64,000 nt of DNA from Siderastrea siderea (lineage: Eukaryota; Cnidaria; Anthozoa; Scleractinia; Rhizangiidae): NCBI GenBank assembly GCA_964030785.1, contig OZ034971.1:33207304-33271303 (forward strand), given 5' to 3'. Below are positions 47,161 to 57,364 of the stretch, piece by piece. Below the pieces are notes generated by a model that had not been told where the DNA came from, ran no database searches, and saw nothing but the letters and a program-made list of their open reading frames with translations. Within the stretch, counting starts at the first letter, position 1; each line of letters begins with the position of its first letter. The translations under genes and the position numbers were made by a program.

Positions 47161-47972
47161 TATTTTATCTTACTTCAAAACTGCTTCGTAATGAACGACT
47201 GCAGTTTTGTAAATCGTTAAACAAAAAACTGTTCGCCTCTCACGTCTCAGAGACCTTAAATTTAGCTTTGTTTGGGTTCCACGAAGAACCCACCACGATC
47301 CGACATCTTTGCTTTGGACATTGAACAAGACATTGAAATTTGCCACAAATTAAATACCAAAGGTATAAACAAGCCAATTATTGTTAGTTTATAAGCCACA
47401 AGGTAGAGTCAAATTTATACCGTTCAAAGGCCAGGCTCAAAGATATCAAAGTGTCAAACATATTTCCAGGACTGGGTTATTCTGCCAGTGTAGAATCGAA
47501 GAGGATCTTCTTGAATATAAACTTTACGTATTTTCAACGTGTTTTTCACTTTCAGAGTAATTGACTTTGCTGTTTGTTGGTGACCTTTCCTTTTCCGGTC
47601 CGGTGAAATATTACGTGGAACGTGGCTTTCACACATATAATGACTCTTTTAATGATGTGGCACCACATATTAGAGAAGCTGACATTTCTGTGGCGAATTT
47701 GTAGACTCCCTTTATAAGCAAAGATGTTTATCGCTTCAAGCGCAAAGGGAGGAAGTTAGTCATATTGGATGGAAGTCCAAACGCCGCCCCGGCACTAAGG
47801 TAAAATTGACTAAAACAGTATCTTATGGCAAACCTGCATAGTGGTGGGCGAAGGACTTCAGGGTGGACGCTTTCTTATATGTAGCTATTATGGGAACTTG
47901 CTGCTGGGTATAGTGTGCTGTATTTATTGCCTCCTGTCTTGAGAATGGTAACCGATTTTTATATGGAAATAG

Positions 47973-49521
47973 AGGGGGTCATTGGGGTTTGCGGTATTGC
48001 GGTAATGGCCAATTTTTCATGCGGTATTTCGGTAATTCTGATCGAAAAATGCGATATTGCGATATTCTCAAAACCTGCGGGATTCGGTTTTTAGCGTTTT
48101 GTTGGGTATTTAAAATTATCTTCCCGTAATTTTCGACCCTCTCGGATCTTTTTCCAGTTTCTTGTCGTTTCGGAAACAGCTGCGGAAACGTTTCGAAACA
48201 GCTCTAAGGTCCTCTGATCCGTCACGCGTGTTTATATTAGTCATATTGACTTGAAACGTAATTACAATTTGATCGCTAGGACAACCAATTAAAAGTCACG
48301 GCACTGACGTATGTCACGCACCGACTTTTGATATTTAATCTCGATCGACCTTTGTTGACCCCACCAAGGGGTCCAAGATCATGTCCAAACCACGAGCTTT
48401 GCCAGACAGACCAGGCATTATTCAACATGGCTGTGGTAGCAACATCCGAGATCGCGACGAGGGAAGTCGAAGTGGCTGTCATCGATTGTGTGGCTCTGTT
48501 TTACGAAGAGGGAAAAGGCGGCGAGAATTACCGAAAAAAAAACAAGTTCAGGTGTCGGGTGAACAAAGACGAAAAACGGCTCGCCAAGTTTAGGGAGAGC
48601 ATTAGGTAAGTTTAATTTGGATTGTTTTATTCAGTGGACATCACCAGGCACATCAAAACGGAACCTGACCTGATTTGACATTATTCTGGCAATAAACGGT
48701 CTTAAACGTATCTAATAGCTCATAAGGACAAGGTCAACAAGCAAACAATTACAGTGGCTGCGAGGTTTGTCTGTGGTAATGCGTGGCTTTATTTGCTTTT
48801 ATGTCTTTCAAAGTCTTTTCCCGGGAATGACTCAATGCTCTCGCGAGCGCGCGATGTGTTATGTATTAAGTAATTAAGTATTAAGTCGTCGCGTTAACCC
48901 TGGCTCCCAGCCCTGGACACGTTATTATGTCAACGAACGCTCCAATTGCCAATCTGTACACTTGGTTGGAGAAAGCCAGTGCATATACCGATGGGTCGTT
49001 TGGCTGGAGTAAAGCGGCTTGTTCAAAAACACTGCACAATATTCGACTAGTACTCGAACAGGGCCATTCACTCCGGAGTCTAGAGCACTAATCGACTCCT
49101 AATCGTTAGGCCATCGCGTCTAATACACCGCATCTCTCTAGAATGTAAATTCCTGATGAACGTTAAGCACTGACTTTGGAAGCAAAGAATTTCATTCCCT
49201 TCTATTGCAATCAGAAAAGTGGATCAATAAAGGTAAGTTTATCTTTGTTCGGCATACTTGTTACTGGACGGAAATAACACGTTACTCATTTTCCTAAAAC
49301 GAACCTAGCATGCCTTAATATTCGAAAAAACAATTAAGTTAATATTTGCCCGTAATTTTAAGATTTATGCAAGGCAACAATTTCGTTATTTCATTGATTT
49401 TTGACAAGGTTTTGGACGTCTTGCGGTATTGCGGTATTTGGCGAATTTATGTGCGATAATGCGGTATTTGTCAATTTTTTTTTGCGGTTTTGCGGTATTC
49501 AGAACCCCCCAATGTCCCCCT
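47973..49521. mobile_element. hAT-like element in copy C
   Basis: The ends are AGGGGGTCATTGGGG and the inverse of AGGGGGACATTGGGG. They are flanked by 8-bp near-duplications GGAAATAG (47965-47972) and CGAAATAG (49522-49529), a length typical of hAT elements. Subterminal DNA is full of TGCGGTATTGCGGTA words at both ends. It carries one exon-like frame but no full transposase. Confidence 0.75.
48427..48606 (+). CDS. Exon-like frame inside the hAT-like element
   Basis: An open stretch starting MAVVATSEIATREVEVAVID runs to KRLAKFRESIR and meets a consensus GTAAGT donor at about 48606. It may be the first exon of a transposase or a captured host exon. I do not recognise the protein, and no downstream exon was found within the element. 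Confidence 0.35.
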
Positions 49522-50161
49522 CGAAATAGTTAAACTATTTATTTCGTCTTACAGAGTTTTTTTCAAAGGCTTTTATGGACCGACGAGAACACGAATAAAC
49601 CACATAAAGACGAACAGGCTTGGTAGATTCAGCATTTAATAATGACGGCGTGTAATCTGAAGCTGTAATAATTTAGCAATTACAATTCTGTAGATTTCAA
49701 GCAAAAATCAAGGACAAAAGAAACAAAAATGAAATCGAATTATTCATTTACATCTGTCCAAGCTTTGTCTGCTTTAGTCGTAAACATAAAAATCAACAGA
49801 ATTCGTAAAGAACCATAGCACTTCAAAACCTTATAAGAACATTGCCCTTTTTCTGAAAACTGAAACCCTAAACCTAGATCATTTAGTTTTACACGCGGTC
49901 TTGCGTAATTGTGTATTTTGTCTCTCATCATTCTCTCATCAGTCATCAGAACATTTTATTCATTTATTTTGTAGAACAATCTGTAATGCCGTAAAAAAGG
50001 TGGTTATTGTTCATCGTGGTATATACAGTTAAATAATAAAGTGTATATCGTTTGTCTCACGATGTAGTCACTTGAGTTGAAGATCGCGACCATCAGTCAT
50101 CTCTGAGGAGAAGAAACATCTGTCAGCTGTCCTTGTTTCTAGCGGTTATCCCTCCTCCTTC

Positions 50162-50785
50162 GTGCAGAAGCTCACCAGGACAAGAAAAGCAGCCCCCAGG
50201 GTAGAGCCTGAGACAGAGTTTAAGTCCACGGCGGTTTTGCCTTATATTAAAGGAGTATCAGAACCTCTTCGCCGCTGCCTACAACAAAAAGGTATTCGCG
50301 CCGTCTTTAAGCCCGACACGACACTTAGGTCACATTTAGTGCGACCAAAGGACACCGACGATCCGGCTAAACAAGACGGCGTAGTCTACAGGATTCCCTG
50401 TGAATGCGGAAAAGTCTACATTGGCGAAACAGGAAGATCTATGCAGGAGAGGATCAAAGAGCATGACAGGGATATACGACTCGCCCGTACCCAGACCTCC
50501 GCCATTTCTGAGCACGCCAACAAGACCGGCCAACACCCGCTTTGGAACCAGGTAAAGTTTATTGATCGAGACTCACACTGGTGCACCCGTAGGGTCAAGG
50601 AAGCTATCCACATAAGACTTCACCCTGATAACATCAATAGGGACAACGGAATTGAAATTCCTGAAGCGTGGATGCCAACGATCAAGAAACACAACAGGAG
50701 ACCGGTACATCGGCGAACCGCCGAGGGAACAACTTCAAATCGTGATTCTTATGGTGACGCGCAACCAGTCGACCTCATCGCCTGA
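50162..50785 (+). pseudogene. Penelope-like GIY-YIG domain fragment
   Basis: An open frame of 207 codons spans the linker (FKSTAVLPYIKGVSEPLRRC) and a complete GIY-YIG nuclease: VVYRIPCECGKVYIGETGRS, then RIKEHDRDIR, then HPLWNQVKFIDRD. It ends in the tail QPVDLIA. The RT is absent. It is the best preserved nuclease domain of the three Penelope copies here. Confidence 0.8.
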
Positions 50786-50820
50786 TGAAGACTAGCAGTA
50801 AGCAGTCGAAACGTCGCAAT
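50782..50820 (+). ncRNA. Hammerhead-like core, Penelope copy 3
   Basis: CTGATGA, GACT...AGTC stem, GAAAC. It is the same as copy 2 except for a change in the following GTCGCAATC. Confidence 0.4.
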
Positions 50821-52639
50821 CTACAACTCAAGTGACTACATCGTGAGACAAACGATATACACTTTATTATTTAATCTTTAATGAGCAATGAATCGCACTA
50901 TAACGACGAAATCTATCTTAAAAAGGAAGCAAAAAAAATTGTCGTGCTGAAACCTTCGTCTAGAGTGGTAACTATTTTTTCTTTCCAGTTTTGCAGGATT
51001 TGATGCGGTCACACTTGCCAACAATCATATGAACGATTTTGGCTCTAGAGGTGTGCAATCTACTATCGAAGTTCTTAACAAGGCAGCAATAAAATACTTC
51101 GGTGCTAGTTATGGAAAGTGGGACTCTTCCCAGGTAATTTGTTTGCCTAGTTCAAGATATCTTAGGAAACTCTAGCAAAATCCCCAAAACCTAACGTAAC
51201 ATGGCACGAAAAGTATGTCTGAACTTGACTCTGATGATGAATCCCTTCATGTTGTCGAAATGCGTCAATGTCATCACAAACAGTCCTTCTCAGGACTACA
51301 CTTACCCGGATACTACACCGACGTATGGTATGCGTGGTATGGAAGATACTATTAGCATGTAACATTTCTGTTCCAGCATCATCAGACTCATTGATGTGAA
51401 CAGTTAGCAGCTTTGAGACTCTTGTTTTCAATTACCAGTTTAAAAGTATTCTCTTTTTTTGTTCCTTATATAGAAACCTCTAATCCTGGAAGCAAAAGGA
51501 ATGAAGATCGGATTTCTCGGTTATTGCGACTTCCTATCTGTGAAACAGAAAAACTGTACCGAAATGAGAATGCTGTACAACTCAGGTCCTGCTATTTATA
51601 CGGATGACATTGCCACTAGAGACGTCAACAACTTAAGAAAGGTTTACTTTAAATGATATAACAAAAATACTTAAGTTTAGGTACGCTTACACTCCGGAAA
51701 ACATTGATAGGGTACGCTGCGTTTTGCATGACTGGTTTGTACTTTAATTGAAGAGGAACTCCACATTGTTAACTTCGAGTTGGATGGCATCCACATACAA
51801 AGTCACTAGTATAATGAATCACAGAGGTCAAAAAAATGAATGACCACTTTATATTAATCTATGATGTTTAATGAAATTCTGTCGATTTCTCAAGCAGTTT
51901 AAGACCTGGGATCAAACTGGGTAGTTGGATTCACAAGATCGCATAGAAAAGCGTGAAACTTTCCTGAAATATGAATGTTAAGGTCCTTTTTTGCGTTAAC
52001 ATATAATTTTAACATGTAATTTTATAAGATTTGTGTTCGAAAAATCACAAATTGCCTTACTGGTAGGTTTACCTGGGGAAACCAAACGGCCCTTCAATCC
52101 ACAAAGAGCTTTGCGTGGGCCATTTTCTACCCAGAGAAACTTCATATTTACCGAGGTAAAGGTGACTCGTGTAACCACGGCTTATATAGGATTAAAATGT
52201 TAAATTTATTACCTCAAAAAATTGCACTAGAATTTACAAATCACTGTAACGTCGGGATTTTTATTACTTTTCAAAGGCTAAGGTTGACATCATTGTTGTT
52301 CTCATGCATTTTGGTCAAGAACTTCACAGACGACCACTTCCCTACCAGCTTCATATAAGCAAACATCTGATGTCTCTTGGTGTACAAGTGATCATTGGAG
52401 CTCATCCACACGTGCCGCAGCCACATTGTTTCCATGACAACAAGCTCGTAGCGTAAAGTTTGGGGAATTTTTTGTTCTACCCAAAACAACCCCTGGGTGC
52501 ATCGGTAACGTATTGCTGGTTTTCATGTGACGGCATCAAAATTCAAAAACGTTAACAAAGACCACCACAAAGTTGCTCTTAATATATTCAACACACTTTT
52601 CAAGAAAAGTTTCCATGCGATATATTAATTCGTGATAAT

Positions 52640-52796
52640 TAATATATGAAATTTATATATTTGAACTGCGGATAAAGATACAATTATGTGTAGATCATGG
52701 CACTTATCTGCGCTTAGGTTGAAACACTTCACTGCAATGATCTACACATAATTGTATCTTTATCCGCAGTTCAAATATATGAATTTCATATATTAA
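52640..52796. repeat. Palindromic MITE
   Basis: The left arm TAATATATGAAATTTATATA, then TTTGAACTGCGG, then a stretch to TGTAGATCA, is inverted at 52736-52796 around a 40-bp loop. The same TGAACTGCGG terminus occurs at the left edge of the tRNA palindrome at 53.6 kb, so the two are related. Confidence 0.8.
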
Positions 52797-53712
52797 TCTT
52801 CATTCATTCTCCATCTACGGGATAAATACGAACTCGGGGCCTAGCTCCATGTGAATACTTAGGAAAACTTTTGTATAGGTAGCAATATGGAGTTTAATCA
52901 AACATTTCACCCATCCATTAGTACACTTACAGCCACTGTTAGAAGTGTTTTATGGCCCAGTGTCTCTTTTTTTTTTTACCACTATCTGTATTTGTAAACA
53001 AACAAATTGTTAATTACAAAAGGTTGAGTAAAAAAGTTACTGTTGCTACTGAGTATATTATGCACCGCCTTGTACTGAAACATGGAGAATTTAACTTCCT
53101 CTGTTTAATATGCCGAAAGGGAGGCAAGTGCACTTTACGACTTACAGTATTACGGACTGTAAGCAGCAACACCTGGGTTTGAAAAGAGTGTCTAAAACTG
53201 GAAATCGAGAAACCCTTCACTGATCATCCTCCACTCACTGTTGAAAACCTAACGTTTAAAACATTCATAACGCATTGATTGGCCGGCTAAAAAATCTTCC
53301 GCCACCGACAGCGGCAAAAAAAGACTCATTGAGCAAGGTTTTGGTTCACCTAAACGTAGTTGTAATTCTCTGGTTGAAATTTCTGTTGAAAAGAGTGAAA
53401 GCAAGGAAAAAATTCCTTGCTGGTCTATAAGACTGGATAACTCTGAAATTCCATTTTGATTCCAATTGCGAAAATACACCATAGAAACAGGTAAACGGGT
53501 AAAACAATAGCGTTCCTTTTGGAGAGAATGGCATGGCTTACCCATGTTTTTTTTTTAACTAATTTCAGAACCTTGGCCAAAGTCTGTATATGAAATTATG
53601 AATATATGAAATTCATATATTTGAACTGCGGAATGAAGAATTAAATGTAAAGAAGATCCTCGCAGTTATTAACGCAACTTATGCAGTTGCGAAAAGAAAG
53701 CCTGAAAAAATC

Positions 53713-53784
53713 AGGCTTGCCGGGATTCGAACCCTGACCTCTGCGATACCGGTGCAGCGCTCTAACCAATTGAGCTAACAAGCC
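53713..53784 (-). tRNA. tRNA-like sequence, minus copy
   Basis: The 72-nt cloverleaf starts GGCTTGTTAGCTCAATTGG and has a paired acceptor (GGCTTGT with GCAAGCC). It also has an A box, a B box (GGTTCGAATCC) and an anticodon loop reading CCGGTAT. The anticodon would be GGT (Thr), but position 33 is C instead of U, the last anticodon-stem pair is a mismatch and the T stem has one mismatch. It is more likely a SINE-type pseudo-tRNA than a working tRNA. Confidence 0.5.
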
Positions 53785-53836
53785 AACTGGGAGCTGGTCA
53801 TTAAATTGGAACCAATTTAATGACCAGCTCCCAGTT

Positions 53837-53908
53837 GGCTTGTTAGCTCAATTGGTTAGAGCGCTGCACCGGTATCGCAGAGGTCAGGGTTCGAATCCCG
53901 GCAAGCCT
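53837..53908 (+). tRNA. tRNA-like sequence, plus copy
   Basis: Mirror image of the minus copy, identical over the 72 nt as far as I can see. The two head away from the palindrome centre. The same oddities apply (C33, anticodon-stem and T-stem mismatches). Confidence 0.5.
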
Positions 53909-54139
53909 GATTTTTTCAGGCTTTCTTTTCGCAACTGCATAAGTTGCGTTAATAACTGCGAGGATCTTCTTTACATTTAAAGTCTGTATAGTTCACAATA
54001 TTGAAAATAGACAAATTTCGCCCAGTCTACCATCTTACGCTTTCGGTCTCGTCAAGTTCGACAGTCCTCGGATTAAAATAATTGGTGGCCAGATTAAAGG
54101 AGTTCCACGCTATTTGGTAAGATATACTGTTATATACTT

Positions 54140-54620
54140 TTTATTTCTTTGAATGCAATCAATGCTCTCACCCTGAAACGCTTGAATCGCTAAGCCCAGT
54201 GGTCTTGGGCGCTTTAGGGGGTCTCAATAGGCAGCGTAGAACTGGGACTGAGTGGTTTTCAAAGTGGCGGGTATATCAAACTCACTCAAGAAACGGAGGG
54301 AAACAGAGCTATATGGAGAAGACGATGTGGAAATCAGACACAAGACAACAGAACTAACGTCAAGGCAATAAATTTATTGAAGTGTCAACAACCTTCAGCG
54401 CTGCTTGCTTACAACAACTTTCGTTAAGAAATCGAACTGAACTCCGAGTTTCCCATGGCTGACGATAAATTCAGTTTGTTAACGCTGGGCGGCGATTCGC
54501 CGGCTAGACTCCTCTTCTCCTTCGTTCACTAAAAGACGTTGTGGTCAATGGTGTAGTTCGCTATAACTGACTGTCTCTATTCGTTGTTTCAGAAGTCGAA
54601 ATGTGTCACCCACACATTAC
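54140..54620. other. Unassigned DNA after copy C
   Basis: No terminal exon for copy C is found here. No element is recognised. Confidence 0.4.
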
Positions 54621-54627
54621 GTAGAGA

Positions 54628-54733
54628 TTACTCCATGGAAAATGCGCGCCTACGATTTTTATTCACGAGTTGAGTCGTATCAGAAAACTCAACTCATGAA
54701 TAAAAATCGTACAAAGCATTTTCCATGGTGTAA
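54628..54733. repeat. Foldback MITE
   Basis: TTACTCCATGGAAAATG ... TACGATTTTTATTCA ... GAGTTGAG is inverted after a 12-base loop to CATTTTCCATGGTGTAA. Confidence 0.85.
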
Positions 54734-55017
54734 TTTGTTTATTTTCTAGATACTGAGGTTTCAATCTCGTACCTAGAGTCCTCTGGCTTTTTGGTCAGTG
54801 GGCGGTCGCCAGTGGAGACTCTGGGATAATGGAATTTTTTATTTCACAAATCGTGGGATTCCGGTTTTCGTGCGCATGCTTAAGTTCAAAACAGAAGTCA
54901 AATGTCGAAACTGGCAGCCAAGCGATCCGTGCACAGTTGATCCTTACTCACGATTAAAGATACTTGAAATTTTTGAACAAGAAGTATGGTTTTATATTTT
55001 GCGTGTTTGTAGGTAAC

Positions 55018-55195
55018 GTAACGTTTTAAGCGTTTAATCAGAGGCTTAGATTTGATATTATATATTCGGTGTTTATGTATAACGAAACGTTTTAAGCTTG
55101 TAATCAGAGGCTTAGATTTGATTACATATTTTGCGTGATGATGTATAACGAAACGTAAGCGTGTAATCAGAGGCTTAGATTTGGTTATAGCATTT
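55018..55195. repeat. Three ~65-bp tandem units
   Basis: Each unit contains AACG...TAAGC and AATCAGAGGCTTAGATTTG. The copies differ by small indels and by the word after the core (ATATATTCGG, ACATATTTTGCG). Confidence 0.85.
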
Positions 55196-55199
55196 TCTT

Positions 55200-55750
55200 C
55201 TGTTACTGATGTGTATCACCCACTGTATGAAAGTTCGGTTTGAAGTTAATTGTTTAAATAAAAAATTGTCCGGCTTCCAACAACATGCACATCTCCTGCA
55301 AAGTCCGTGCCTAACTTTATGAATCTCAAGTATGACAATTTTAATGTGCCACCGTTTTATCGACCATGATTGGTGAAACCGGTTAAGTCAGTTCTAATAA
55401 ATGTTTCTTGTTTGTGTGGCCTGGGTAACATTGTATTACGATAAATTAATACAATTCAGTTCATGTATGTTATACGTTTTGGATGTATAAGAGATTTTTC
55501 AAAGAAGACCAAACATCACTGCATCCAAAACATTTAGTGATCTTGAATGCTATTTGTGCTTTAATTTATATTTGTTAACTGCTCTTGAAATCTTGTGATT
55601 GCATGGAAACTGATGAGCCTGTGATGTGCCTTGTATGGCAATGCAAATATTGCATTTTGTAATTTACTTAACTATCAACTTCAGCATCCCAGTTTTTTTT
55701 GAGGGCCCTGAATGAGAAATATGGTATGGCTCATTTGCAAACACTTCTTT
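55200..55750. other. Unassigned DNA
   Basis: Nothing recognised. Confidence 0.4.
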
Positions 55751-55755
55751 TCCCC

Positions 55756-56728
55756 AGCCTGTTCCAGGCTCTCAGGTAGTAGGGATGGCAAAATTAGAAA
55801 GGTACCCCAAAAATAAGTTGATCAGGATTTGGAGAAAAGGGGGGCTCTTTTTTTATTCGATTCCCGGGGGGGGAGGTACTCAACAAAGTCTTATACGGAG
55901 AGGCTCCGCTCCGAGCTCCACCCCCTTACCCTTTTAAATACCATTTTTGACCGAAAAGGTACCCCTTTCGTATACCTTCCAAAAAATGGTACCCCCTTCA
56001 CATACCTACTTAAGAGCACTGCATCCCTTTTCTAAACCCTTGGAGTGTAGTTAATGCCAGAACGATATTAAGGGAGAACAGTAACACCGGAAAAGATGTT
56101 AACCAAAAATCAATATTATTATCTACTCAAAATATTATATTTAAAGGGACAGTCTCGTCAGTTTTTAGTGTCACTGTGAAAGCCGAAAGACACGTTTTTA
56201 TCTATGGAAGCCTAAAAAGAATGGTCCAGTAGTATTAAAATGGGTATTCCAGTACATGGAACCTACAATAAATATGTGTGGATAGGGATGGCCAAGATGG
56301 AAATGGCGTTCGACTTGAAAACTTCTGGCAGAACTTTTCAAGTTTCTGTCCTTTGGTTTCAGATAAAATCTCTAAAAACTTGGCTTGTTTTTGTCTTGAA
56401 AAATCACTAAATATTGTGCCCTTAGTGGGCTAAAAGCAATTCATGTGTGATCAAGGTACTTTGATATAAATTAATCAAAATTGTGACAAAGAAGATAGGA
56501 AAATCGCCATGAGACTGGTCCTTTAAAAAGTCCCTTTTAAATACCTAAATGACAGATGTCCTTACCCTTTCAGATACTTCAGCTCGTGAAATCCCTACCC
56601 CTTAATATATTTGAAGCCTGAAAAAGGTACCCCTTTCGGGCGGAGCCTCCCCGTATAGGCCATTATAGGGAGTGCCCCCCCCCCCCTGGAACTCAGTTTT
56701 CCTTTTATCTTGGAGACTGGAACAGGCT
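55756..56728. mobile_element. Second AGCCTGTTCCAGGC element
   Basis: It starts AGCCTGTTCCAGGCTCTCAG and ends GGAACAGGCT, sharing its termini with the RecQ-bearing element at 4.26 kb. The interior is different: GGTACCCCTTTC-type words occur in both orientations near the ends and there is no RecQ fragment. A 9-bp target duplication is not clear. It is a non-autonomous relative using the same ends. Confidence 0.65.
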
Positions 56729-56734
56729 ATCTTT

Positions 56735-57190
56735 GCTCCTGTGACTCGCTGTCTTCCTAGCAGGTCTTTAATCAAAGATGGCTGATGACCCTTCAGTGTC
56801 TGTGATCCATGTAGAGCCACCTGGGCTGTGTAGAGATAAGCTAGGTGGCAGTGGGGCATCAAGTACTTTTGTCAGAATTAGAAACTGAGTCAGGTAGCCA
56901 ACATAATAATTCAAATTTGTCTTGACTGCGAGAGGCAATGCTGCCAAACCAATAACTTTTAAATGCTTGGTCTGAATGAAGACTTGTAACAGTTCATCAT
57001 GAAAAGGAAAAGGATTGTTTCAATCTCGATGGCGCATATAGAAGATACTGGAGAGCTTGAAGGCAAGAAATCCTTGTTCGAGGACATACTTGTTTTTTTC
57101 AAAGCTAAGGAGATCTGGAAAGAACCCGGCAACTTTCGTTCAGATTTTCAAGTACTTCTTTCAGTTCAGTGGTAAAGTAAATCACAGATT
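56735..57190. other. Unassigned DNA
   Basis: Nothing recognised. Confidence 0.4.
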
Positions 57191-57192
57191 TT

Positions 57193-57359
57193 CAGGGCCG
57201 TAGCCAGAAAAAAAATATGACTGAGGTAATGTCCATGCCATGGCATGGTTAACTTCTCTTCCTAGGTATTTAGGGTGTTAAACGAAAAAAATGCCTAAGA
57301 AAACGAAAAACATGACTGAGGCAAGTGCCTCGGTTTGCCTCGTACTGGCTACGGCCCTG
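57193..57359. repeat. MITE with CAGGGCCGTAGCCAG ends
   Basis: CAGGGCCGTAGCCAG is repeated in inverse at the right end. ATGACTGAGG words and GCCATGGCAT lie inside. CAGGG ends suggest a hAT-derived MITE, but no clean 8-bp duplication is seen. Confidence 0.75.
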
Positions 57360-57364
57360 ATTTG

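Larger units (their letters stand above)
49989..50872 (+). mobile_element. Penelope-like element, 5'-truncated, in copy C
   Basis: It is flanked by AATCTGTAATG (49978-49988) and AATCTTTAATG (50873-50883), an 11-bp duplication with one mismatch. The first 105 bp is the element's own 3' terminus in inverted orientation. This is followed by the 3' part of the ORF in plus orientation and the terminus again, so its ends are inverted repeats. The same architecture, on a bigger scale, is seen at 26.2-29.8 kb. It lies in an intron of copy C. Confidence 0.82.
53591..53978. mobile_element. Palindromic tRNA-bearing element
   Basis: A 388-bp insertion in the 3' exon of copy C is flanked by a perfect 12-bp duplication (AAAGTCTGTATA at 53579-53590 and 53979-53990). 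About 168 bp (53642-53809) is repeated in exact inverse at 53812-53979 around AA, and each arm holds one tRNA-like gene. A left-hand 50-bp stretch with ATATATGAAATTCATATAT lies outside the palindrome. Confidence 0.85.
47556..54118 (+). pseudogene. CapA/PgsA-like gene copy C, pseudogene
   Basis: Exons: 47556-47799 (244 nt), 50989-51133 (145), 51474-51641 (168), 52277-52504 (228) and a 3' exon from 53569, interrupted by an insertion and ending about 54118. GDLSFSGPVKYY, ANNHMNDFG and GAHPH are visible. HFGQE replaces the HWG(Q/R)E of the other copies. In-frame stops occur at 47558 (TAA), 47702 (TAG, where the Glu of NLE should be) and 52454 (TAA, where Tyr is expected). The last exon reads PSYAFGLVKFDSPRIKIIGG after an apparent frame change. 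No leader exon was found. It is more divergent from A and B than those are from each other. It hosts hAT-like, Penelope-like and tRNA-palindrome insertions. Confidence 0.72.

Noticed and set aside
42300..47555. Search for a leader exon of copy C
   Set aside because: No ATG plus hydrophobic leader plus GTAAG donor in phase 1 was found, so none is annotated.
54798..55016. 72-codon frame MGGRQWRLW
   Set aside because: Ends at a tandem repeat. No similarity recognised and no splice support.
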